Assembly: GCF_017812015.1 (NCBI RefSeq)
Contig: NZ_JADQTN010000001.1
Span: forward strand, 846,501 to 910,500
DNA: 64,000 nt
From: Pontixanthobacter sp. CEM42
GTDB lineage: Bacteria; Pseudomonadota; Alphaproteobacteria; Sphingomonadales; Sphingomonadaceae
Direction of reading: 5' to 3'
Shown here: positions 36,174 to 46,356 of the stretch, one piece after another
Numbering within the stretch: position 1 is the stretch's first letter
How the letters are laid out: every line of letters begins with the position of its first letter
Translations under genes and position numbers: made by a program
The notes under the pieces: generated by a model
Databases searched by the model: none
The model's input: only the letters and a program-made list of their open reading frames with translations
Told to the model about the DNA's origin: nothing

Positions 36174-36425
36174 ATGAATGAGGCAACTTCTGATATCAGT
36201 AAAATGACCTTCGAGGACGCGCTACGCGCGCTTGAAGATGTGGTGAAACGGCTTGAGAGCGGGGAAGTCCCGCTCGACGAATCGATCAGTCTATACGAGC
36301 AGGGCGAGAAGCTGCGGCAGCATTGCCAGGCAAGGCTCGATTCGGCGCAGGCGCGGATCGAAAAGATTGTCGCCGGTCCAGACGGCAAAGCTACCGGCAC
36401 CGCACCGTTCGATTCGGACGCCTGA
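36174..36425 (+). CDS. xseB: exodeoxyribonuclease VII small subunit
   Basis: 83 residues, a two-helix protein with the XseB signature MTFEDALRALEDVVKRLESG and LDESISLYEQGEKLR. It binds several-fold to XseA to make the single-strand exonuclease; xseA is not in the window. First in xseB-ispA-coaD, the usual neighbour of ispA. Confidence 0.93.
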   Translation: MNEATSDISKMTFEDALRALEDVVKRLESGEVPLDESISLYEQGEKLRQHCQARLDSAQARIEKIVAGPDGKATGTAPFDSDA

Positions 36426-36426
36426 G

Positions 36427-37335
36427 ATGGCTCTGAGCGTCGTTCCCGACAATCTGCTATCTGAAGGTCTCAAGGACATCCAACGCGACGTCGATGCGAC
36501 GTTTGATATGACGTTACCTGTGCCCGATGATACAAGGGCACGGCTTGTCGAAGCCATGCGTTATGCAGCGATTGGTGGCGGCAAACGCGTGCGCCCGCTA
36601 CTGCTAACCGCGACGGCCGCAATGTTCGGTGTAGACCGTGATGCGGCTGTCCGCACCGGCTGCGCGGTTGAGGCGATTCACGTCTATTCGCTAATCCATG
36701 ACGATCTTCCGTGCATGGACGATGATGATTTGCGCCATGGTAAAGCAACTTTGCACAAGCAGTTTGACGAAGCGACCGCAGTTCTGGCGGGTGATTCGCT
36801 GCATGATCTGGCTTTCGAAATTCTGTCTGATACAGCCACCAGCGGTGATCCATTCACCCGCGCTGAACTGATTACTACACTTGCTCGTGCCAGCGGTATG
36901 AACGGTATGGCTGGCGGCCAAATGATGGATATGGCTGCTGAGGACTCAGATTATGATCTGCAGGCCATCACGCGACTGCAACAGCTAAAGACCGGAGCTT
37001 TGCTAGCTGCATCGGTCGAAATGGGTGCAATCCTTGGGAAAGTAGCTCCAGAGGGTAGGGCACCGCTGCGCGCCTATGCTCGCGATATTGGCTTGGCATT
37101 CCAGATTGCCGATGACTTGCTCGATGTGACGGGTGATCAGCAGAAAGCCGGCAAGGCCCTCCGCAAGGATGACGAGCAGGGCAAACAGACTTTCGTGACT
37201 CTTATGGGCGTAGACGGCGCAAAAGATCAGGCACGGGCGCTGGTGGATCAGGCCGTCGGCCACTTGTCTGGCTATGGTGATGAGGCTGAACTGCTAAGGG
37301 CCTTGGCGCGCTATATTGTGGAGAGAGACCGGTGA
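36427..37335 (+). CDS. ispA: farnesyl/geranyl diphosphate synthase
   Basis: 302 residues. The two aspartate-rich prenyl-binding motifs are clear: HDDLPCMDDDDLRHG and FQIADDLLDVTGD. It makes the C15 precursor for ubiquinone, carotenoids and bactoprenol. The ATG follows the xseB stop by one base. Confidence 0.94.
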   Translation: MALSVVPDNLLSEGLKDIQRDVDATFDMTLPVPDDTRARLVEAMRYAAIGGGKRVRPLLLTATAAMFGVDRDAAVRTGCAVEAIHVYSLIHDDLPCMDDDDLRHGKATLHKQFDEATAVLAGDSLHDLAFEILSDTATSGDPFTRAELITTLARASGMNGMAGGQMMDMAAEDSDYDLQAITRLQQLKTGALLAASVEMGAILGKVAPEGRAPLRAYARDIGLAFQIADDLLDVTGDQQKAGKALRKDDEQGKQTFVTLMGVDGAKDQARALVDQAVGHLSGYGDEAELLRALARYIVERDR

Positions 37336-37844
37336 GCGAACGCGTAGGAATTTATCCCGGAACCTTCGATCCGATTACGCTGGGTCACGCGGACATTATC
37401 CGGCGCGGGGCGAAGCTGGTCGACCGGTTGATCATCGGCGTCACTACCAATCCTTCAAAGAATCCGATGTTCTCGACGGAAGAGCGACTGGCAATGGTCG
37501 AGCGCGAAGTTGCGAATCTCAAGCTCGACAATGTCGAAGTGATCGGTTTCAATGCGTTGCTGGTGAAATTCGCCGAAAAGACCGGAGCGAATGTGATTGT
37601 CCGCGGTCTGCGTGCGGTCGCCGATTTTGAATATGAGTATCAAATGGCGGGTATGAACCAGCAACTCGACGACGATGTGGAGACGGTTTTTCTGATGGCA
37701 GATGTCTCGCTACAACCCATTGCTTCGAAGCTGGTGAAGGAAATCGCTCTGTTCGGCGGGGATATTGCTCCATTTGTCAGCGACGCCGTCCGCGAAGATG
37801 TAACCGCGCGCGTGGAAAAGATTGGTCGCTTGGGCGATTACTGA
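37332..37844 (+). CDS. coaD: phosphopantetheine adenylyltransferase
   Basis: 170 residues. YPGTFDPITLGHADII contains the nucleotidyltransferase T/HxGH motif and IVRGLRAVADFEYEYQM is the CoaD-specific loop. It adenylates 4'-phosphopantetheine, the penultimate step to CoA. GTG start overlapping the ispA stop by four bases (GTGA). Confidence 0.96.
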   Translation: MSERVGIYPGTFDPITLGHADIIRRGAKLVDRLIIGVTTNPSKNPMFSTEERLAMVEREVANLKLDNVEVIGFNALLVKFAEKTGANVIVRGLRAVADFEYEYQMAGMNQQLDDDVETVFLMADVSLQPIASKLVKEIALFGGDIAPFVSDAVREDVTARVEKIGRLGDY

Positions 37845-37941
37845 ATCACCCGATCGCACTCTCTCCGATCATTCATTGAAGTGACAGCCACACGCGGCTA
37901 GACGGTCCGCAATACGATTTACCGATATTATTGGGAAACAC

Positions 37942-38670
37942 ATGATCAAGACTTTGATGGCTGCCGCAGTAACTGGCGGTGCGTTTGCGACGCTGGCGCT
38001 GACTCCGGTCACTGCTTTGGCGCAGGATGAAACCGAAAGCGCAGAAGAGCTTATGGAGGTCGAGGACGAACCTCTCGCCCCGCCTAAGCGCTATGACCCG
38101 ATCAATTACGATATGCAGGAAGATCGCGAGAATATTCTCGTGCTTGACCTGTCAAACGGCAAGCGAGTCCATCTTCGCTTGATGGAGCAATGGGCTCCGA
38201 GCCATATCGAACGTATCAAAACGCTGACCCGCCAAGGGTTCTATGACGGCATCATCTTTCACCGCGTGATTGATGGCTTTATGGCGCAATCGGGTGACCC
38301 GACCGGCACTGGCCAAGGTGGTTCTTCGCTCCCTGATCTCAAAGCCGAATTCAATCCGATGCCGCATATTCGCGGTACTTTGGCGATGGCGCGGGCACAG
38401 TCGGAGGACAGCGCAAACAGCCAGTTCTTCATCGTGTTTTACCCGCGTTTCTCGCTTGACAAGCGGTACACTAATCTCGGCCGAGTAATCAGCGGAATGG
38501 ATGGTGTAGATGCTATCGAGCGCGGCGAGCCGCCTGCGAATCCAACGCGAATTCTGCAAGCTTCGATAGCTGCTGATAACAAGCCGGTTCCAGCTCCAGC
38601 ACCAGAACCAGCCGCAACCGCGATTGAAGACATCACTGCCGATATGTTGAGTGCGCCGATCGAGCAGTAA
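37942..38670 (+). CDS. periplasmic cyclophilin-type peptidyl-prolyl isomerase
   Basis: 242 residues. A signal peptide ends near ALAQD (residue 29). The cyclophilin domain (about 70-210) has the active-site FHRVIDGFMAQSGDP and MARAQSEDSANSQFFI. A Pro/Ala-rich tail follows. Expected to assist folding in the periplasm. Lies 97 bases after coaD and 51 before queA, so it may share a transcript with queA. Confidence 0.9.
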   Translation: MIKTLMAAAVTGGAFATLALTPVTALAQDETESAEELMEVEDEPLAPPKRYDPINYDMQEDRENILVLDLSNGKRVHLRLMEQWAPSHIERIKTLTRQGFYDGIIFHRVIDGFMAQSGDPTGTGQGGSSLPDLKAEFNPMPHIRGTLAMARAQSEDSANSQFFIVFYPRFSLDKRYTNLGRVISGMDGVDAIERGEPPANPTRILQASIAADNKPVPAPAPEPAATAIEDITADMLSAPIEQ

Positions 38671-38721
38671 ACGCTGCTTATTGGTCTTCACATCGCAAGC
38701 TACGAAGCCTAGCTGGGCGCA

Positions 38722-39792
38722 ATGCGTGTTGATGCATTCGATTTTGAGCTTCCACCAGAGCTGATCGCGCTGCGCCCTGTGTCGCCGCGCCACTCCGCGC
38801 GCATGCTATTGGTTGAGGCCGATAAACCTCTTGCTGATCGCACCGTCATTGATCTGCCGGAGATATTGCAACCGGGAGATGTGCTGGTTTTCAACGACAC
38901 ACGGGTCATTCCGGCCCAATTGGAAGGCAGGCGCGGAGGCTCGGGGACCGAGGCCAAGATTGGGGCCAAGATTGGCGCTACACTGCATAAACGGATCGAT
39001 TTGCGCCGTTGGCAGGCGTTCATCCGTAACGCCAAACGGTTGAAAGAAGGCGACACAGTCGAATTTTCCTCCGGCGTCAGCGCAATTGCTGAGGAGCGAC
39101 ACAAAGATGGCAATTTCACTCTGAACTTTCAGGGCGACGAACCGGTTGAAGTGCTGTTGGAACGGGCCGGGAGGATGCCATTGCCTCCCTATATAGCTGG
39201 TAAGCGTCCGACTGATGAGCGCGATAAATCGGACTATCAGACAATCTTCGCGAAAGAGGATGGAGCGGTCGCTGCGCCCACCGCCGCGCTGCACTTCACG
39301 CCGGAACTGCTTGATGCACTCGATGCGCGCGGGATTGTTCGCGAGACTTTGACGCTGCATGTCGGGGCGGGGACGTTCCTGCCGGTCAAAGCCGAAGATA
39401 CCGACGACCACCAGATGCATGCCGAATGGGGCCGGATCGATGGCGTAACGGCTGATCGACTGAATGCAGCCCGGGCAAACGGTAATCGCGTGATCGCCGT
39501 GGGCACCACTAGCCTGCGCCTGCTCGAAAGTGCAGCTACGGACGACAATGATATCCAGCCATTTGATGGCGACACATCTATTTTCATTACGCCCGGCTAC
39601 CGTTTCCGCGCAGTCGATGGGCTGATGACCAACTTTCACTTGCCGAAATCGACGTTGATGATGCTCGTCAGCGCGCTGATGGGGCAAGAGCGCATGATGG
39701 CTGTTTACGACCACGCGATTGCGCAAGGATACCGGTTTTACAGCTACGGAGATTCTTCGCTGCTGTTGCCGAGTGCTGGGGCCAGTGCATAA
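38722..39792 (+). CDS. queA: S-adenosylmethionine:tRNA ribosyltransferase-isomerase
   Basis: Forms epoxyqueuosine in tRNA from preQ1. 356 residues with the family motifs [38 protein letters not shown] and [15 protein letters not shown] 12-base direct tandem repeat at 38951-38976 inserts AKIG twice ([15 protein letters not shown]), a small in-frame expansion. Confidence 0.95.
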   Translation: MRVDAFDFELPPELIALRPVSPRHSARMLLVEADKPLADRTVIDLPEILQPGDVLVFNDTRVIPAQLEGRRGGSGTEAKIGAKIGATLHKRIDLRRWQAFIRNAKRLKEGDTVEFSSGVSAIAEERHKDGNFTLNFQGDEPVEVLLERAGRMPLPPYIAGKRPTDERDKSDYQTIFAKEDGAVAAPTAALHFTPELLDALDARGIVRETLTLHVGAGTFLPVKAEDTDDHQMHAEWGRIDGVTADRLNAARANGNRVIAVGTTSLRLLESAATDDNDIQPFDGDTSIFITPGYRFRAVDGLMTNFHLPKSTLMMLVSALMGQERMMAVYDHAIAQGYRFYSYGDSSLLLPSAGASA

Positions 39793-39837
39793 GTAAGGCT
39801 TGGCAATTTCGCACGGCTCGGCGATATCGGTCGTCCT

Positions 39838-40782
39838 ATGCAACCGATCTTAGAAGTTCGCGACCTGACCAAGGTCTATCAAGGGGGCCTGAAAGCCCTC
39901 GACTCAGTCGATCTGGCAATCAATCGGGGCGAAATTTTCGCGCTGCTTGGCCCCAATGGTGCGGGCAAAACCACACTGATTGCCGCGATCTGCGGACTGG
40001 TCCGGCCAACAGGCGGGACGATCAGCGCGTTCGGCGAAGATCTGTCGAAGAACTGGCGTTCGGCACGTTCACGGATTGGGTTGGTACCGCAGGAACTCGC
40101 AACCGACATGTTCGAGAAGGTTCAGTACGCGGTGTCATACTCGCGCGGACTGTTTGGCTTGGCTCCCAACCCGGCGCGGATTGAAGAAATCCTCAAATCA
40201 CTGAGTCTGTGGGACAAGCGTGACGAACAGATACGTGCTCTGTCCGGCGGTATGAAGCGCCGAGTGCTGATTGCCAAGGCGCTTGCGCACGATCCTGATC
40301 TTCTGTTCCTGGATGAGCCCACAGCCGGCGTCGATGTCGAATTGCGCCGCGATATGTGGAAGCTGATTGGGGAGATGCGTGAGCGCGGCGTCACGATCAT
40401 TTTGACCACGCATTACATCGAGGAAGCCGAGGAGATGGCTGACCGAGTCGGGATTATCCGCAAAGGACAGATTCTGATGGTCGACGATAAAGAGGCGATG
40501 ATGAGTCGTCTTGGCCGGACTGAGGCGATTATCACGTTGCCCTCTGCTGTGGCGGGGCTGCCAGATGATATTGCTACCTATCCCGTTACCTTGTCCGACG
40601 ATGGCAAAGAGCTTTGCTATCGCGGTGGTGATGGCAGCGGGAAGGGTAAGGAAGAGGTTGCAAACCTGACCAAAGCACTGACCCGCGCGGGCATCGACTA
40701 TAACGGCATTGATATTCACGAATCCTCGCTGGAAGACATCTTTGTCGATCTGGTTGAAGAGCGCACGGGAGAGAGCAAATGA
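39838..40782 (+). CDS. ABC-2 type exporter ATPase
   Basis: 314 residues. Walker [11 protein letters not shown], signature LSGGMKRR and Walker [13 protein letters not shown] are intact; the C-terminal 90 residues form the extension usual in drug or lipid/polysaccharide exporter ATPases of the NodI/YadG type. It is coupled to the permease gene by an ATGA overlap. Confidence 0.92.
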   Translation: MQPILEVRDLTKVYQGGLKALDSVDLAINRGEIFALLGPNGAGKTTLIAAICGLVRPTGGTISAFGEDLSKNWRSARSRIGLVPQELATDMFEKVQYAVSYSRGLFGLAPNPARIEEILKSLSLWDKRDEQIRALSGGMKRRVLIAKALAHDPDLLFLDEPTAGVDVELRRDMWKLIGEMRERGVTIILTTHYIEEAEEMADRVGIIRKGQILMVDDKEAMMSRLGRTEAIITLPSAVAGLPDDIATYPVTLSDDGKELCYRGGDGSGKGKEEVANLTKALTRAGIDYNGIDIHESSLEDIFVDLVEERTGESK

Positions 40783-41549
40783 TAGGCTTCAATTTCCGCA
40801 GCACGCTGGCGATCTATAACCGTGAATTGATGCGGGCCTTGCGCACGGCGTTTCAATCGATCCTAGCGCCGGTTCTTACTACCTCGCTCTATTTCATCGT
40901 GTTCGGCGCAGCTATCGGCAGCCGGATGCCCGATCTTGGCGGCGTGGATTATGGTGCTTTCATCATTCCGGGCTTACTGCTGCTGACTCTGCTGAGCGAA
41001 AGCACATCGAACGCTAGCTTCGGTATCTACATGCCGCGATTTACGGGCACGATTTACGAGTTGCTGTCTGCTCCAGTCGGGGTGGCGGAAACATTGGTTG
41101 GCTTTGTGGGAGCAGCGGCGACGAAATCGCTGATCCTGGCGGCGATTATCCTCGCCACTGCAACTCTGTTCGTCGATTATTCCATTGCGCATCCAGTGCT
41201 GGCGATTGGCTACATCATGCTCGTCGCCGCGAGCTTCTCGCTGTTCGGATTTATCCTTGGCATATGGGCGGATAGTTTTGAGAAGCTTGGGATTATTCCC
41301 GCGCTATTCCTGATCCCGCTGACTTTCCTTGGCGGCACATTCTATTCGATTGATATGTTGCCCGATCCGTGGCGGACTATCGCGCTGTTCAACCCAGTTG
41401 TATATTTGGTGAATGGACTGCGGTGGACCTTCTATGGCTCTTCAGACATCAATATCTGGGTCTCGCTTGGGCTGACGCTCGGCTTCCTGGCGATCTGCGT
41501 GGCAACTATCGCATTCATTTTCAAGACGGGTTGGCGACTGCGCGAGTAG
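40779..41549 (+). CDS. ABC-2 type exporter permease
   Basis: 256 residues with six membrane helices, YadH/NodJ-like ([19 protein letters not shown] and [19 protein letters not shown]). With the preceding ATPase it makes an exporter of unknown substrate. It sits between queA and tgt, 18 bases from tgt. Confidence 0.9.
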   Translation: MIGFNFRSTLAIYNRELMRALRTAFQSILAPVLTTSLYFIVFGAAIGSRMPDLGGVDYGAFIIPGLLLLTLLSESTSNASFGIYMPRFTGTIYELLSAPVGVAETLVGFVGAAATKSLILAAIILATATLFVDYSIAHPVLAIGYIMLVAASFSLFGFILGIWADSFEKLGIIPALFLIPLTFLGGTFYSIDMLPDPWRTIALFNPVVYLVNGLRWTFYGSSDINIWVSLGLTLGFLAICVATIAFIFKTGWRLRE

Positions 41550-41567
41550 TGCTAAAGGCGCGTGGCA

Positions 41568-42704
41568 ATGACCGAGCCTGCACGACCAAGATTCTCTTTC
41601 ACGATTGCCGCTACTGACGGGAAAGCGCGCACGGGCGCGATTCAAATGCAACGCGGTGAAATCCGCACGCCTGCCTTTATGCCGGTAGGAACAGCGGCGA
41701 CGGTGAAGGCGATGAAGACGGGAACAGTGCGCCAGACAGGCGCGGACATCATCCTCGGCAATACCTACCACCTCATGTTGCGGCCGGGCGCAGAGCGGGT
41801 TGCCAAGCTGGGCGGCCTCCATAAATTCATGAATTGGGATCGGCCGATTCTGACCGATAGTGGCGGATATCAGGTGATGAGCCTGTCCGATCTGCGCAAG
41901 TTGACCGAAAAGGGCGTGGAATTTCGTAGCCACCTCGACGGCTCCAAACATATGCTCACGCCGGAGCGCTCGATGGAAATCCAGCGTCTGCTCGGTTCGG
42001 ATATCGTCATGGCGTTCGACGAATGCCCGCGTGCCGATCAGCCTCGTGATGTGATTGCCAAGTCGATGGAAATGTCGATGCGCTGGGCACAGCGTAGCCG
42101 CGACGGTTTCGACAGTGGTGAGGAGCACGCAGCGCGATCGGCGCTGTTCGGTATCCAGCAAGGTGCACTGGATGAAGAATTGCGCAAACTTAGCGCCGAT
42201 GCGCTGACAGATATTGGCTTTGATGGATACGCCATTGGTGGTCTCGCCGTGGGCGAGGGACAGGAGGCGATGTTCGCAACGCTAGAGTTTGCGCCGCAGC
42301 AGCTACCCGAAAACCGGCCGCGCTATCTGATGGGTGTCGGCAAGCCGGATGATCTGGTCGGCGCGGTTGAGCGCGGGGTTGATATGTTCGACTGCGTCCT
42401 CCCAAGCCGGTCAGGCCGCAACGGGCAGGCTTTCACATGGAATGGCCCGATCAATCTGCGCAACGCTCGCTTTGCCGAAGATACCGATCCGATCGATGAT
42501 CGCTGCGCCTGTGACGCGTGCAGCAACTACAGCCGCGCCTATCTGCATCATCTGGTGAAATCGAAAGAGATCCTCGGCGCGATGTTGATGACCGAGCATA
42601 ACATCGCGTTCTACCAGCAATTGATGCAGACGATGCGCGATGCGATTAGCGAGGAACGCTTCGCCGCATTTGCAACCGATTTCCGACGCAACTACCAAGC
42701 ATGA
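41568..42704 (+). CDS. tgt: queuine tRNA-ribosyltransferase (tRNA-guanine transglycosylase)
   Basis: Swaps guanine 34 for preQ1 in Asp, Asn, His and Tyr tRNAs. 378 residues. The active-site Asp region [20 protein letters not shown], the nucleophile loop [17 protein letters not shown] and the zinc site [16 protein letters not shown] are all present. A GTG at 41562 could add two residues. Confidence 0.96.
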   Translation: MTEPARPRFSFTIAATDGKARTGAIQMQRGEIRTPAFMPVGTAATVKAMKTGTVRQTGADIILGNTYHLMLRPGAERVAKLGGLHKFMNWDRPILTDSGGYQVMSLSDLRKLTEKGVEFRSHLDGSKHMLTPERSMEIQRLLGSDIVMAFDECPRADQPRDVIAKSMEMSMRWAQRSRDGFDSGEEHAARSALFGIQQGALDEELRKLSADALTDIGFDGYAIGGLAVGEGQEAMFATLEFAPQQLPENRPRYLMGVGKPDDLVGAVERGVDMFDCVLPSRSGRNGQAFTWNGPINLRNARFAEDTDPIDDRCACDACSNYSRAYLHHLVKSKEILGAMLMTEHNIAFYQQLMQTMRDAISEERFAAFATDFRRNYQA

Positions 42705-42715
42705 TCGAGTGAAAA

Positions 42716-43348
42716 TTAGCCTGCTGGCTTGAGAAATGCCTCAAGCCGCGCAACTTTCTTCGCAGGGTTTGCCTGCGTGATTGACCCTGCAAGAGCACGG
42801 ATATCGGACTCCCATTTGGCTAGTTTCTTTTCGGTCCCGCCTTTGTTGGTCGGTCCGCATGCAAGAAACCTCACTGGTTTGAAGCCACAAAAGCCCAAAA
42901 TCTGTTTCCGCCAGCGCTTGATTATTGCGTTCCCGTACATCAAGCGAAGGAAGAACGGCGGCGTATCCATTGTCGCGATCACGTCGGCGGATCGCCCTTC
43001 CAACAGCTTGTCCCACCATGGATCGTCATCATGATAGGCAAATGCAAAGCCGGGCAGAAGAACACGGTCGAGCAATCCCTTGAGCTCGGCGGGTTCGCTT
43101 CCCCACCACATCGGGAATGCGATCACGACGTGATCACACGCGTCGACAGCTTCGGCGACTTTGGTGATGTCGGGTTCCCATTCAGTGCGTTGTGCATAGC
43201 CGTGCCGCAAGATTGGTTCGAAAGTCAGGTCGCGCAACGCGATGTGCGTCACCTGTGCATCGCTTGGTAATGCCCGGCGATAGGTATCGAGCAAATGCGT
43301 ACCAAGCCGGCCGTTGTCGGGGTGACCGTCAAGCAGAAGGATGTTCAT
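42716..43348 (-). CDS. flavodoxin-fold NAD(P)H quinone oxidoreductase-like protein
   Basis: 210 residues. MNILLLDGHPDNGRLGTHL and HVVIAFPMWWGSEPAELKG are the FMN-binding loops of the NQO1/KefF/MdaB family. Likely reduces quinones or nitro compounds, or serves as an accessory to a KefC-type system, though none is in view. Confidence 0.85.
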   Translation of the reverse strand: MNILLLDGHPDNGRLGTHLLDTYRRALPSDAQVTHIALRDLTFEPILRHGYAQRTEWEPDITKVAEAVDACDHVVIAFPMWWGSEPAELKGLLDRVLLPGFAFAYHDDDPWWDKLLEGRSADVIATMDTPPFFLRLMYGNAIIKRWRKQILGFCGFKPVRFLACGPTNKGGTEKKLAKWESDIRALAGSITQANPAKKVARLEAFLKPAG

Positions 43349-43392
43349 TAAGTTCTCCTTTGCAACCCATCTAGCGTGTTGGCTACAAAAGA

Positions 43393-43420
43393 AAAGGGCG
43401 GCCCTGCAGGACCGCCCTTT
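43393..43420 (-). terminator. Rho-independent terminator of rpsD
   Basis: Nine-pair stem AAAGGGCGG/CCGCCCTTT whose loop contains a further CCTGCAGG palindrome, followed on the minus strand by TTTTCTTTT. Starts 20 bases after the rpsD stop codon. Confidence 0.88.
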
Positions 43421-43440
43421 GAATTCGGATTTCCGAAAAT

Positions 43441-44055
43441 TTAGCGCGAATAGAATTCGACCACCAGGTTCGGTTCCATCGTTACCGGATAAGGAACTTC
43501 GTCCAGCTTCGGTACGCGGTTGTAAGTGACTTTATCGTTGCCGTCTGGGGCAACATAGTCGGGAATTTCACGCTCTGGCAGGCTCTGTGCTTCGATGACC
43601 AGCGCCATTTCCTTGGCCTTATCGCCAAGGCTGATGACATCACCGATATCGCAGCGACGGCTTGCAACGTTACACTTCACGCCGTTGACGCGAATGTGAC
43701 CGTGGGAAACGATTTGACGCGCGGCGAAGATCGTTGGTGCGAATTTCGCACGATACACGATCATGTCGAGACGGCGCTCGAGCAGGCCAATCAGGTTCTG
43801 ACCGGTATCGCCCTTCATAGCAGCCGCTTCTTTGTAAGTGCGGCGGAATTGCTTCTCGGTCACGTCGCCGTAATAGCCCTTAAGCTTCTGCTTGGCACGC
43901 AGCTGCAGACCAAAGTCGCTGACTTTGCTCTTACGACGTTGACCATGCTGGCCGGGGCCGTAGGAACGCTTGTTGACTGGGCTGTTAGGACGACCCCAGA
44001 TGTTTTCGCCCATCCGGCGGTCAAGTTTATGCTTCGAGGCTTTACGCTTCGACAT
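43441..44055 (-). CDS. rpsD: 30S ribosomal protein S4
   Basis: 204 residues. Starts [21 protein letters not shown]; the S4 RNA-binding domain ([33 protein letters not shown] region, about 93-155) is complete. S4 nucleates assembly of the small subunit. It lacks the Zn-binding Cys set. Single-gene transcript with hairpins in its 5' leader. Confidence 0.98.
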   Translation of the reverse strand: MSKRKASKHKLDRRMGENIWGRPNSPVNKRSYGPGQHGQRRKSKVSDFGLQLRAKQKLKGYYGDVTEKQFRRTYKEAAAMKGDTGQNLIGLLERRLDMIVYRAKFAPTIFAARQIVSHGHIRVNGVKCNVASRRCDIGDVISLGDKAKEMALVIEAQSLPEREIPDYVAPDGNDKVTYNRVPKLDEVPYPVTMEPNLVVEFYSR

Positions 44056-44084
44056 GAGGCTTCTCCAATTTACAATCGCCGCCT

Positions 44085-44109
44085 CTCCAACTGTTGGAGC
44101 GCTGGCGCT
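44085..44109 (-). promoter_or_regulatory. two hairpins in the rpsD 5' leader
   Basis: CTCCAAC-T-GTTGGAG (44085-44099) and AGCGC-TG-GCGCT (44098-44109) lie 30-55 bases before the rpsD start. S4 represses its own mRNA in several bacteria through structured leaders, so these are candidates for an autoregulatory site. Confidence 0.35.
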
Positions 44110-44286
44110 TTAACCCGGTATCGCTCCACCAGACCGAACTGTCTGATGCGGTTTCCGCTTCACCGGGGTGCGGAACCAAATTGCGAAGGCGCGCGGATAG
44201 CAGAAATATGCCCCTCGTCAAGCTGTGTTGGGCGTCACTCTTTCCGCACTCGACAAATCATGTCTGGCAGGGCAGTGGGCCGTGAC

Positions 44287-44598
44287 ATGAGCGAGCCCGT
44301 AAAAACTCCCGAAGATTGCACCACAATGGTGGATGTCCGCGCCGGCGTTGACGAGACCGACCGGCAATTGATGAAACTGCTCGAAACGCGCTTCGGTTAC
44401 ATGCGTGCAGCTGCGCGTATCAAACAGGAACGAAGCGCAGTTCGTGATGAGGGGCGCAAGGCTTCTGTTATCAACGCCGTTGAGCAAGCTGCTGAGAAAG
44501 CAGGCCTTCCTGCGGATCAAATTGGCAAAATCTGGAATGACCTTGTCGAAACATCGATCGCATATGAATTGGTAGAGTGGGACAGAATACGCGACTAA
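44287..44598 (+). CDS. chorismate mutase, AroQ type
   Basis: 103 residues, all helical. VRAGVDETDRQLMKLLETRFGYMRAAARIKQ is the AroQ first helix with the catalytic Arg/Lys pattern, and residues IWNDLVETSIAYEL complete the fold. It turns chorismate into prephenate for Phe and Tyr synthesis, or may be the salicylate-pathway PchB type. Start at the ATG at 44287; upstream sequence in the same frame is antisense to rpsD. Confidence 0.88.
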   Translation: MSEPVKTPEDCTTMVDVRAGVDETDRQLMKLLETRFGYMRAAARIKQERSAVRDEGRKASVINAVEQAAEKAGLPADQIGKIWNDLVETSIAYELVEWDRIRD

Positions 44599-44619
44599 AG
44601 CGTCGCGTCCCCAGCGGCA

Positions 44620-44841
44620 TCAATTGCCGTTGTTGTACTCTTCCCACTGCTCGCGAGTCATGCATACACGCTCTGACCGGCGACTGCCCATCGAAGTGAT
44701 CCGGCGGCAGATCTTCTTCTCTTTCTTTGCTTCCTCTTTCCTCTCTTCTGCTTGGGGTGCAGCAGGTTGAGGATCGCCGGCGGCGACTGGTGTCGATACA
44801 GATACGGCAAGCAAAATAAGGGCGGGAGCGATAAAACGCAT
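44620..44841 (-). CDS. small secreted charged protein
   Basis: 73 residues from the ATG at 44841 (an earlier GTG at 44901 is less likely). Signal peptide up to about PVAAGD, then a Glu/Lys-rich stretch and the motif KKICRRITSMGSRRSERVC, with two Cys that could form a disulfide, ending in MTREQWEEYNN. This C-terminal pattern (CR-x-GSR-x-R-x-C-x-T-x-x-W) recurs in small sphingomonad envelope proteins; function unknown. Confidence 0.75.
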   Translation of the reverse strand: MRFIAPALILLAVSVSTPVAAGDPQPAAPQAEERKEEAKKEKKICRRITSMGSRRSERVCMTREQWEEYNNGN

Positions 44842-44933
44842 GGGAGACCTCGAAATTTTTAGTGTTGGGGGCGTATTATTGTTTCGCAATTGGATAACCA
44901 CGCAACAGCCGTTTGTCGAGCCTTTGCCGTGAA

Positions 44934-45650
44934 TTAGGCTCTTGGCTTGCGGGCGAAGCTGGACAGAACGCCCCTGAGCGTGCGTATTTCCAGATGGTTC
45001 CAGCGCGGTTTTGTCAGTACATTTCTGAGCGTGCGCTTGGTCGCTTCCGCGCGCGAGTCGGGCAGGAAATAGCCTTTCGGCTCAAGTAACTGCTCGAAAT
45101 GTTCGATCAATCCGTCGAGATCTTGCTGCGGTGCAGGCGGAAGGTTTTCGTCCAGTGTCGGTTGGACCAAGTCCTGCGATTTTGACCATTCATACGCACA
45201 TAGAATCACTGCCTGAGCGAGATTGAGTGACCCGAATTCAGGATTGATTGGCACGGTCAGGATCGCGCTGGCCATTGCTACATCCTGCGTGTCGAGCCCT
45301 GAGGCTTCACGGCCAAACAGAATGGCGCTTCGTCCCGGCCGTGTCTGCATTTCCGATGCGGCTGCTTCTGGAGTGACGACAGGTTTGGCATCCTCCCGCC
45401 TGCGAACTGTGGTAGCGTATATGTGGGAGCAATCCGCAACAGCTTCTGCCGTCGTACCGAAAATCTTCGCTTGATCGAGCACGATATCGGCGCCAGCTGC
45501 CGATGGTCCCGCGCTGGGGTTAGGCCAGCCATCGCGCGGCGCAACAATCCGCATTTCGGTCAGCCCGAAATTGAGCATAGCCCGCGCGGCTTTACCAATA
45601 TTTTCGCCTAGCTGGGGTCGGACTAGGACGATGATCGGCTGTTCAGCCAT
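44934..45650 (-). CDS. TrmJ-like tRNA/rRNA 2'-O-methyltransferase (SPOUT)
   Basis: 238 residues. The SPOUT knot motifs [15 protein letters not shown] and [21 protein letters not shown] are present, preceded by [21 protein letters not shown]. TrmJ methylates ribose 32 of tRNA. It overlaps the nrdR end by eight bases and is last in rpiB-glyA-orf-nrdR-trmJ. Confidence 0.9.
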   Translation of the reverse strand: MAEQPIIVLVRPQLGENIGKAARAMLNFGLTEMRIVAPRDGWPNPSAGPSAAGADIVLDQAKIFGTTAEAVADCSHIYATTVRRREDAKPVVTPEAAASEMQTRPGRSAILFGREASGLDTQDVAMASAILTVPINPEFGSLNLAQAVILCAYEWSKSQDLVQPTLDENLPPAPQQDLDGLIEHFEQLLEPKGYFLPDSRAEATKRTLRNVLTKPRWNHLEIRTLRGVLSSFARKPRA

Positions 45651-46134
45651 TTCCTACGCCGCTGCTGTCGCTGTCGCCCTCGGCCACTTCCTGTACCGAG
45701 CTTGCGAATTCTTCGAAGTCGCGCGCCTCGCTGAAGTCGCGATAGACGCTGGCGAAGCGGATATAAGCGACGCTGTCGAGCTCGCGTAATCCATCCATCA
45801 CCATTTCACCGAGGCGAGATGAGGCAAACTCGCTTTCACCCGCTGTTTCGACTTGGCGTTGGATACCGGAGACAAGTTGGTCGATCCGTTCCTGTGACAC
45901 GTCACGTTTGCGGCATGCTAGGGAAACCGATTGCTCCAGTTTCGACCGATCGAAGGCCTCCCTCCTATCTCCCGACTTTACAATCGTCACTTCGCGCAAC
46001 TGCACGCGCTCAAATGTAGTAAAGCGCGCACCGCAGCTTGAGCATTGCCGCCGCCTGCGGATAGAGGTGTTATCCTCTGTCGGGCGGCTGTCTTTTACCT
46101 GGCTGTCATCATGCGCGCAGAAGGGGCATCGCAT
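45643..46134 (-). CDS. nrdR: transcriptional repressor NrdR
   Basis: 163 residues. The N-terminal zinc ribbon ([17 protein letters not shown] … [14 protein letters not shown]) and a following ATP-cone domain define NrdR, which represses ribonucleotide reductase genes in response to dATP/ATP. Translation starts directly at the base after the stop of the upstream small gene. Confidence 0.97.
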   Translation of the reverse strand: MRCPFCAHDDSQVKDSRPTEDNTSIRRRRQCSSCGARFTTFERVQLREVTIVKSGDRREAFDRSKLEQSVSLACRKRDVSQERIDQLVSGIQRQVETAGESEFASSRLGEMVMDGLRELDSVAYIRFASVYRDFSEARDFEEFASSVQEVAEGDSDSSGVGNG

Positions 46135-46344
46135 TTACTTGCGGATCCGGTTGTAAAACATCACGCCCGCGCCGGCGATCGCGCCGATAGCAATGCTGAG
46201 GCCGGGCAGGACAAAACCCGCCGCCGCGCCTACCGCCGCGCCTGTCAAAACCGGCTTGGTCGATGGATGCTGCATGCCTTCCTTGGCCATGCCGGTGAAT
46301 TCTTCTTTGGCGTCGTCGATCAGGTCGTTGTTCTTTTCAGTCAT
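46135..46344 (-). CDS. small glycine-zipper membrane protein
   Basis: 69 residues: a charged N-terminal helix (NNDLIDDAKEEFTGMAKEG) and one membrane stretch rich in Gly and Ala (GAAVGAAAGFVLPGLSIAIG), ending NRIRK. It lies between glyA and nrdR with no bases between its stop and the nrdR start, so it is translated with them. Function unknown. Confidence 0.75.
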   Translation of the reverse strand: MTEKNNDLIDDAKEEFTGMAKEGMQHPSTKPVLTGAAVGAAAGFVLPGLSIAIGAIAGAGVMFYNRIRK

Positions 46345-46356
46345 CTCTAATACCAG

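Noticed and set aside
38671-38721. preQ1 riboswitch before queA
   Set aside because: The 51-base spacer shows no preQ1 aptamer core or pseudoknot pattern.
43696-44286. Long 5' extension of the chorismate mutase frame
   Set aside because: The extension runs antisense to rpsD; the family begins near the ATG at 44287.
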